Positions 6,401 through 7,288 of a DNA stretch of 7,288 nucleotides are shown one piece after another. The stretch covers positions 1 through 7,288 of the forward strand of contig DRSY01000011.1 of the NCBI GenBank assembly GCA_011372335.1, written 5' to 3'. A model generated the notes under the pieces. The model ran no database searches. It was not told where the DNA came from and worked only from the letters and a program-made list of their open reading frames with translations. Position 1 is the stretch's first letter. Each line of letters begins with the position of its first letter. Origin of the DNA: Candidatus Woesearchaeota archaeon (GTDB taxonomy: Archaea; Nanobdellota; Nanobdellia; Woesearchaeales; SM23-78). A program made the translations under genes and the position numbers.

Positions 6401-7288
6401 AATAATAAACGGGGCAGAGCATAACATAACAGTATCTGGGCTTCAGGACGGAACATATAACTGGACTGTTAACTGCACAGACATAAATGGTAATGAAGGA
6501 ACAAATACTAGTCTCAAAATATTCTATGTAGACCTCACAGGACCGAATATAACCCTTAACTTCCCGTCTTCGGGTCAAATCTTCGGCTATGATGACATAA
6601 CCTTTAATTGGACACCAATAGATTTCAATAACACAAACATAACATGTAACCTAACCCTTGATGATAATAACAGCATCGCAAGCATTACTAATCTAAGCGG
6701 TTATGATTTCATAACAACAATCTATGCACTCCAATGGGGTACGCACTTCTGGAATGTTACCTGCTGGGATGACCTAGGAAATAATAATACTAGTGAAACC
6801 AGGAACTTCACAATAACCAGACCAGACCTAACAACCAGCACAGGCAACATCACCTTCAATAATACTAATCCTGACGAGAATGACAGCGTACTAATCAACA
6901 CAACCATCTATAATCTTGGAGGAGCAAATAGTAATAATACTCTGGTACAATTCTGGGATGGAAAGCCCGGTGCAGGAGGAGTATGGATCGCTAATATAAC
7001 CATAGACATCCCGGGTAATAGTTTTAGATGGGTGAATACGACTTGGAACATAAGTCTAGGATTCCACACAATATGGGTTACTATAGATCCAGATAACATT
7101 ATTGAGGAGTTGAATGATAGTAACAATAATGCTACAAAGAATATCAGCGTGCTAAGAGTTTTCTTTAACTCACCATCCAATGGAAGCCAGACCAATGACA
7201 CAACCCCCGAGATTAACTTCACAATGCAAGACTTCGCAGGAGGAATACTTAATTACACCATATACGTTGATGGAAGCCAAAATGGCCA
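342..7288 (+). CDS. Giant secreted/surface protein with signal peptide, alternating Ig-like repeats and CARDB domain (3' end outside window)
   Basis: A single frame runs uninterrupted from the ATG at 342 to the window edge: 2,315 complete codons, no stop. The start is fixed by the ATGA overlap and by the signal peptide directly after it. Domain order: signal peptide; two Cys-free beta-sandwich repeats; a regulatory-like beta domain; an AIDPT/KCKDYNF module; a beta-rich Cys-containing region; two Ig-like repeats; an insertion; twelve Ig-like repeats as six A-B dimers; CARDB; the start of a further Ig-like repeat. The protein beyond residue ~320 is rich in Asn, Thr and N-X-S/T sequons, as expected for a glycosylated exported archaeal protein. 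No enzyme motif is visible, so a structural or adhesive role at the cell surface is inferred. How it is anchored cannot be told because the C-terminus is missing. Similar mosaics are typical of DPANN archaea. Extracellular location is well supported; exact function is unknown. Confidence 0.93.
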   Translation, partial: MKPNKKNKIKKIKRAGTLIVVLLLTLISLTLTLSENENTQKLLYLSVEKPYYNIGEKITLIITAKNLNDYELTINSKNSFYKYSGELSNNIEFYPKEYGLHIVELTNKLNQSIADSLQFITINPAEKNKTRFISTNKREYTLGETVMAVVNIPKHEKLDKYKLYYEYNGFTQRYMGDLTEIRFVPKGVGTHHLILKDKDSNKIIESYEFKVVKKEETTKQLKEENAVITIKDGKGRIVEAILKFYDKANTKFMSANSQNYFEILKKPESVEIIPKNKIVEKIMIRGLKSQNIALGLEKVHPLKNPIPGRIPVKTYAIDPTQIEFTNATITQKARGTELWKCKDYNFTTQTCFGTWKKIMNIIPGENYTFLLTPEDPLYSETRTNVPCSCQDSATSVRGVPARATCSVFCNVTIDVPPNAETGYIMNMSYGIQLTYTGDTGFITSASQRARFDRDQTYGNGNESSIGTDTSTTSFTTTWTNSSLNPTGSAAFNELTCDNWANTCTWYVYLYSTAVVDAPGSSTKSITMNISLLNMSYAWNYTELGNLSVTLNWPDGDYINYYNITFNYTPVSTSNITNCTLYTNRTGSFTNESTDYNISNNQSNYFNLSFSNNGRYLWNVLCYDDSGNNAWAPNNKSFIIDTVKPTVNLESPEDNNYTTNTVITFYYNVSDSNSIKNCSLIIDGSPDQTDTSISKGTSQNFSTSLSNGVHTWAVWCYDDANNLGKSENRTINVSAQRKIWSDRWYETGTSSYTSTTANIELNNETDGTQNQVYYDIPALTTITLVDAISPYISGDGAYIYNNTLVTFRAAFAAAQSNGRLSWHLYILHANNSQTEVCSYGDDASGGATVVTITEATCNTTSDYRLLGTDRLELVLKVYNTHNQQNRDVTHYFDNTNSYVEINNFITLGHLETDLIAPSSNLDIDQNTTYTHTCNVTCVDGTCLNVSVYAQYNSTSPTSNTWTNISSTGYLVLNGSETNPHNTGNLSSNTTNTTFIILGNEPSTNYIRCYAKSKFSSDTSQTIRRIRIKDTIGPVVNLTSPSNQTYTKNNTINFYFFVSDPSELRNCSLILNGMKNKSLNSSQLTNNAINNITVNGFSEGTYNWTVNCTDIWNNTGTDQPYILYIDRKAPLISLNFPAPNDTVAYSMINFNWTAHDNYNVNMTCDLYINGSLNVSGVISPNGTPTNTTTGNFSIGTYLWYMNCSDPAGNWNVSETRNFTVIDLPPTTYLIFPTPGHYNDSSTIIFLYNASDNNGFKNCTLYIDGAPNATNSTIYNNQINNFTVNNLPEGLHNWTVSCIDTGGYNDTAAWQNFTIDLTNPYVLLNYPDPAQLFTDADVTFSYNATDNIASTLDCELFIDSNSESNDTATNATPTAVNINNIRDGLHYWNVTCTDYANRQNTSETRNFTINESPSIILNSPTPFAYTNENVTFTYTPDDNDGFTNCTLYIDGAPNATNNTIYNNQINNFTVNNLPEGNHTWYIGCYDNGTYQNYNVSQTRNFTVDTSNPTIILNYPGIEELVQSEEVNFNFTANDNYDTLLDCDLYINGLYNQTAGATAGNDTIISLNLTNGRYNWSVVCKDDVNNSNTSETRWFNVSVPPSINLTYPTPNEHMNFSNQMFEYIPRANANITNCTLFLDGQENETNNSITPDTYNYFWVNIPTEGKHNWTVRCIDENGLQGWSGTQDFYLDFTKPSIQLYQPGNGDTVTRNLVLFNFTATDSISENMLCNLTVNGGLEGTSLNVTNATSYLFNRTFPDGNYSWYVECRDKAGNYNISETWNFTIIAPPNVTLLYPPNEKHLSTTYINLTYLPEDDYVIPNCTLYLNGSPYMNDTSIDTNQNNTFDISSIGEGYYNWTVYCTDQDSNTYGPPEWNFTIDRTPPAPVLYLPNPRALLTSEDVLFNFTAIDSLDTNLYCNLTINGSVNVSNVSVTNGSWRNITIYDLQDSIYFWNITCWDRAFNNQTSETRNFTVQSPPRIALGNPEMYYRTNTTNIMFFFTPTDNSGNITNCTLILNGQPNETLTPIINGAEHNITVSGLQDGTYNWTVNCTDINGNEGTNTSLKIFYVDLTGPNITLNFPSSGQIFGYDDITFNWTPIDFNNTNITCNLTLDDNNSIASITNLSGYDFITTIYALQWGTHFWNVTCWDDLGNNNTSETRNFTITRPDLTTSTGNITFNNTNPDENDSVLINTTIYNLGGANSNNTLVQFWDGKPGAGGVWIANITIDIPGNSFRWVNTTWNISLGFHTIWVTIDPDNIIEELNDSNNNATKNISVLRVFFNSPSNGSQTNDTTPEINFTMQDFAGGILNYTIYVDGSQNG
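468..710 (+). repeat. N-terminal beta-sandwich repeat, copy 1
   Basis: Residues 43-123 form one copy of a duplicated domain. Its landmarks are P-Y-Y-N-I-G-E at 50-56, Y-E-L at 70-72, Y-S-G-E-L at 83-87, I-E-F-Y-P-K at 91-96, G-L-H at 99-101 and a final strand L-Q-F-I-T-I at 117-122. The 'Y-x-x-G-E' opening resembles macroglobulin-like or bacterial Ig-like beta-sandwiches, which is a resemblance only. There are no cysteines, unlike the Ig repeats further on. Confidence 0.6.
729..977 (+). repeat. N-terminal beta-sandwich repeat, copy 2
   Basis: Residues 130-212 repeat the landmarks of copy 1 in the same order: R-E-Y-T-L-G-E at 138-144, Y-K-L at 161-163, Y-M-G-D-L at 174-178, I-R-F-V-P-K at 181-186, G-T-H-H at 189-192 and a final strand Y-E-F-K-V-V at 207-212. 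Identity to copy 1 is low outside these anchors, so the duplication is old. The domain has no cysteines and almost no glycosylation sequons. Confidence 0.6.
1005..1241 (+). other. Regulatory-like beta domain (CNA-B / carboxypeptidase-regulatory type, tentative)
   Basis: Residues about 222-300, after a Lys/Glu-rich linker (K-K-E-E-T-T-K-Q). The pattern is V-I-T-I-K-D-G-K-G-R-I-V-E-A at 227-240, a short central segment, V-E-I-I-P-K at 270-275, then I-M-I-R-G-L at 282-287 and an alternating strand I-A-L-G-L at 292-296. From family knowledge, this order precedes the AIDPT module in other DPANN surface proteins and is usually read as a small prealbumin-like beta-sandwich. The assignment is by pattern only. 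Confidence 0.4.
1269..1481 (+). other. AIDPT...KCKDYNF module with a local Cys pair
   Basis: Residues 310-380 contain Y-A-I-D-P-T at 315-320, E-F-T-N-A-T at 323-328, W-K-C-K-D-Y-N-F at 339-346, T-Q-T-C-F-G at 348-353, P-G-E-N-Y-T-F at 363-369 and T-P-E-D-P at 372-376. I recall a very similar string of motifs from large secreted proteins of Woesearchaeota/Pacearchaeota-type genomes. The nearby Cys341 and Cys351 probably form a disulfide. This is where the protein changes from Lys-rich and sequon-poor to Asn/Thr-rich. Confidence 0.55.
1482..1976 (+). other. Beta-rich, Cys-containing region of the giant protein without a recognised family
   Basis: Residues 381-545. It opens with a cluster of four cysteines (C-S-C at 387-389, then Cys405 and Cys409), carries a long amphipathic strand-rich middle with a Ser/Thr-rich stretch (about 463-482), and has a second close pair at Cys496 and Cys503 (T-C-D-N-W-A-N-T-C). 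Sequons are frequent. I cannot name the fold. The even number of cysteines and exported context suggest disulfides. Confidence 0.5.
1977..2264 (+). repeat. Ig-like repeat 1 (A-type features)
   Basis: Residues 546-641. It has the first-Cys strand N-C-T-L-Y, the motif L-W-N-V-L-C-Y-D and the closing linker I-I-D-T-V-K-P, matching the A type of the later array. The central loop is longer and very Asn/Ser-rich. Confidence 0.75.
2265..2540 (+). repeat. Ig-like repeat 2 (mixed A/B features)
   Basis: Residues 642-733. The first Cys is in an A-like context (N-C-S-L-I-I-D-G), the second in W-A-V-W-C-Y-D. The end (S-E-N-R-T-I-N-V) is closer to the S-E-T-R-N-F-T ending of the B type. Together with repeat 1 it forms a separate, more diverged pair cut off from the main array by the following insertion. 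Confidence 0.72.
2541..3425 (+). other. Non-Ig insertion between the two Ig-like arrays; probably two beta domains
   Basis: Residues 734-1028. The first half (to about 3066) is strand-rich, with W-S-D-R-W-Y-E-T-G near the start and L-L-G-T-D-R-L-E-L-V-L-K-V-Y then Y-F-D-N-T-N-S-Y near the end. That last pattern resembles jelly-roll-like domains in which a 'GDRL' strand is followed by a 'y-D-x-t-n-s' strand. The second half carries T-C-N-V-T-C-V-D-G-T-C-L-N-V-S-V, then Y-I-R-C-Y-A, and is dense in sequons. Neither half shows the W-x-x-x-C-x-D signature of the Ig repeats. No family is assigned with confidence. Confidence 0.55.
3426..4001 (+). repeat. A-B dimer 1 (repeats 3 and 4)
   Basis: A repeat: N-C-S-L-I-L-N-G, then T-Y-N-W-T-V-N-C-T-D and exit Y-I-D-R-K-A-P. 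B repeat from about 3714: M-T-C-D-L-Y-I-N-G-S, then L-W-Y-M-N-C-S-D and end S-E-T-R-N-F-T-V. At 576 bp it is the longest dimer. Its entry linker K-D-T-I-G-P is of the D-x-T-x-P style rather than the P-P style, because it follows the insertion and not a B repeat. Confidence 0.82.
3633..3667 (+). repeat. 35-bp exact direct repeat, copy 1 (pairs with 6450-6484)
   Basis: This stretch lies in repeat 3 and encodes G-T-Y-N-W-T-V-N-C-T-D-I, the second-Cys strand of an A-type module. It is identical at DNA level to 6450-6484 in repeat 13, ten repeats (five dimers) downstream. Confidence 0.9.
4002..4562 (+). repeat. A-B dimer 2 (repeats 5 and 6), 561 bp
   Basis: A repeat (4002-4280): entry L-P-P, N-C-T-L-Y-I-D-G-A-P-N, H-N-W-T-V-S-C-I-D, exit I-D-L-T-N-P. 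B repeat (4281-4562): L-D-C-E-L-F-I-D, Y-W-N-V-T-C-T-D, end S-E-T-R-N-F-T-I. The A repeat has nine N-X-S/T sequons in 93 residues and shares near-identical DNA with the A repeat of dimer 3. Confidence 0.85.
4134..4201 (+). repeat. Near-identical DNA copy 1 (pairs with 4692-4759)
   Basis: This 68-bp stretch matches 4692-4759 with a single mismatch (4147 G versus 4705 A); the last 54 bp (4148-4201) are exact. It encodes the loop and following strand of repeat 5 (N-A-T-N-S-T-I-Y-N-N-Q-I-N, then N-F-T-V-N-N-L-P-E-G). The offset is 558 bp, close to one A-B dimer. Confidence 0.93.
4563..5123 (+). repeat. A-B dimer 3 (repeats 7 and 8), 561 bp
   Basis: A repeat (4563-4844): N-C-T-L-Y-I-D-G-A-P-N, H-T-W-Y-I-G-C-Y-D, exit V-D-T-S-N-P. 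B repeat (4845-5123): L-D-C-D-L-Y-I-N-G, Y-N-W-S-V-V-C-K-D, end S-E-T-R-W-F-N-V. It has the same length as dimers 2 and 4. Confidence 0.85.
4692..4759 (+). repeat. Near-identical DNA copy 2 (pairs with 4134-4201)
   Basis: This is the second copy, in repeat 7. The single mismatch changes Ser (AGC) to Asn (AAC). Flanking DNA in both directions differs at many third positions, so the homology is a short patch within otherwise diverged modules. Confidence 0.93.
5124..5684 (+). repeat. A-B dimer 4 (repeats 9 and 10), 561 bp
   Basis: A repeat (5124-5402): entry V-P-P, N-C-T-L-F-L-D-G, H-N-W-T-V-R-C-I-D, exit L-D-F-T-K-P; the usual acidic residue before the first Cys strand is replaced by a Pro-Arg-Ala-Asn segment. 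B repeat (5403-5684): L-C-N-L-T-V-N-G, Y-S-W-Y-V-E-C-R-D, end S-E-T-W-N-F-T-I. Confidence 0.85.
5685..6248 (+). repeat. A-B dimer 5 (repeats 11 and 12), 564 bp
   Basis: A repeat (5685-5963): entry A-P-P, N-C-T-L-Y-L-N-G, Y-N-W-T-V-Y-C-T-D, exit I-D-R-T-P-P. B repeat (5964-6248): Y-C-N-L-T-I-N-G, F-W-N-I-T-C-W-D, end S-E-T-R-N-F-T-V. One codon longer than dimers 2-4. Confidence 0.85.
6249..6818 (+). repeat. A-B dimer 6 (repeats 13 and 14), 570 bp
   Basis: A repeat (6249-6533): entry S-P-P, N-C-T-L-I-L-N-G, Y-N-W-T-V-N-C-T-D, exit V-D-L-T-G-P. B repeat (6534-6818): T-C-N-L-T-L-D, F-W-N-V-T-C-W-D, end S-E-T-R-N-F-T-I. The next residues R-P-D-L open the CARDB domain, so the array stops after a complete dimer. 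Confidence 0.85.
6450..6484 (+). repeat. 35-bp exact direct repeat, copy 2 (pairs with 3633-3667)
   Basis: This is the second copy, in A-type repeat 13. The preceding codon differs (GAC here, GAG in copy 1) and the following bases diverge, so identity is confined to the conserved W-T-V-N-C-T-D strand. Confidence 0.9.
6819..7151 (+). other. CARDB domain of the giant protein
   Basis: Residues 2160-2270. It starts with R-P-D-L, has the N-x-G strand (I-Y-N-L-G-G-A at about 2193-2199), V-Q-F-W-D-G, a central V-N-T-T-W-N strand and the hallmark end I-D-P-D-N-I-I-E-E-L-N-D-S-N-N. This is the usual order of a CARDB (cell adhesion related, archaeal/bacterial) seven-strand beta-sandwich. Length is typical at about 110 residues. 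It contains no cysteine, in contrast to the Ig repeats on its N-terminal side. Confidence 0.9.
7152..7288 (+). repeat. Start of a further Ig-like repeat without the first Cys (cut by window edge)
   Basis: Residues 2271-2315. The entry V-F-F-N-S-P-S-N-G-S, then T-P-E-I-N-F-T and Y-T-I-Y-V-D-G line up with the start of the upstream repeats. However, the position of the conserved first Cys (N-C-T-L) is N-Y-T-I here. The D-T-T-P-E-I-N-F wording resembles a different, Cys-less Ig-like class common in surface proteins. The rest lies outside the window. Confidence 0.65.

Larger units (their letters stand above)
3426..6818 (+). repeat. Array of twelve Ig-like repeats organised as six A-B dimers
   Basis: Residues 1029-2159. 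Each repeat is 92-97 residues: strand P-x-I-x-L-x-x-P, strand F-x-(F/Y)-x-x-x-D, first Cys strand, a variable loop, G-x-(Y/H)-x-W-x-V-x-C-x-D, and a final strand usually N-F-T-(I/V). Type A has N-C-(T/S)-L, variable ends and an exit linker (I/V/L)-D-x-T-x-P. Type B has x-C-(D/E/N)-L, ends S-E-T-(R/W)-x-F and exits through a P-P type linker. All twelve keep both cysteines. Nothing here looks enzymatic; a stiff, disulfide-stabilised stalk is the likely role. Confidence 0.88.

Noticed and set aside
620..6578. A dozen shorter antisense open frames scattered through the giant gene, several at corresponding positions of the repeats
   Set aside because: All lie opposite the long open + frame and recur because the underlying repeats recur. 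They are shadows, not genes.
3426..6818. Regular repeats considered as a CRISPR or non-coding satellite array
   Set aside because: The period is about 280/561 bp, the units are diverged at DNA level, all are in one open frame, and conservation follows protein positions (Cys, Trp, Asp).
6908..7222. Antisense open frame of about 104 codons
   Set aside because: It lies wholly inside the CARDB and repeat coding region on the + strand, which has clear domain motifs. Its hydrophobic Leu/Val-rich translation is what the reverse complement of Asn/Thr-rich codons gives. No ribosome binding site or domain supports it.

Overview
The window is almost entirely coding on the + strand. It holds the 3' end of one gene (1-345) and, overlapping it by four bases, the first ~2,315 codons of a giant secreted or surface protein gene (342 to beyond 7288) with no in-frame stop. 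There is no intergenic gap, and I see no RNA gene, mobile element, CRISPR array, origin, terminator or promoter. Isoleucine is mostly ATA and arginine mostly AGA/AGG, the DNA is AT-rich, and the protein is very rich in Asn-X-Ser/Thr sequons. The module set is a lysine-rich signal peptide, beta-sandwich domains, an 'AIDPT...KCKDYNF' module, arrays of Cys-containing Ig-like repeats and a CARDB domain. Together these suggest an archaeon, most likely of the DPANN group (Woesearchaeota/Pacearchaeota-like). This is inference from style and architecture; no marker gene is present.

Layout of the giant protein (residue = (nt-339)/3): signal peptide (residues 1-34); two related Cys-free beta-sandwich repeats (about 43-212); a regulatory-like beta domain (about 222-300); the AIDPT module with a Cys pair (about 310-380); an unassigned beta-rich, Cys-containing region (382-545); two Ig-like repeats (546-733); a non-Ig insertion (734-1028); twelve contiguous Ig-like repeats (1029-2159); a CARDB domain (2160-2270); and the start of another, Cys-less Ig-like repeat (2271 to the window edge).

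The most notable structure is that the twelve-repeat array is not a simple tandem array. Two Ig-like types, A and B, alternate strictly as A-B x6, each with its own linker, first-Cys context and C-terminal signature. The true repeat is a dimer of about 187 residues, and three consecutive dimers are exactly 561 bp. Every one of the 14 Ig repeats before CARDB keeps two cysteines, one in the N-C-T/S-L or x-C-D/N/E-L strand and one in the W-x-x-x-C-x-D strand, so a disulfide per domain is likely. Stretches of near-identical DNA between A-type repeats (68 bp with one mismatch, and 35 bp exact) point to in-register recombination or duplication.

The upstream gene is unrecognised; its visible part is a cytoplasmic-looking, lysine-rich alpha/beta protein. 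Its ATGA overlap with the surface protein gene implies translational coupling, but a functional link is only inference.
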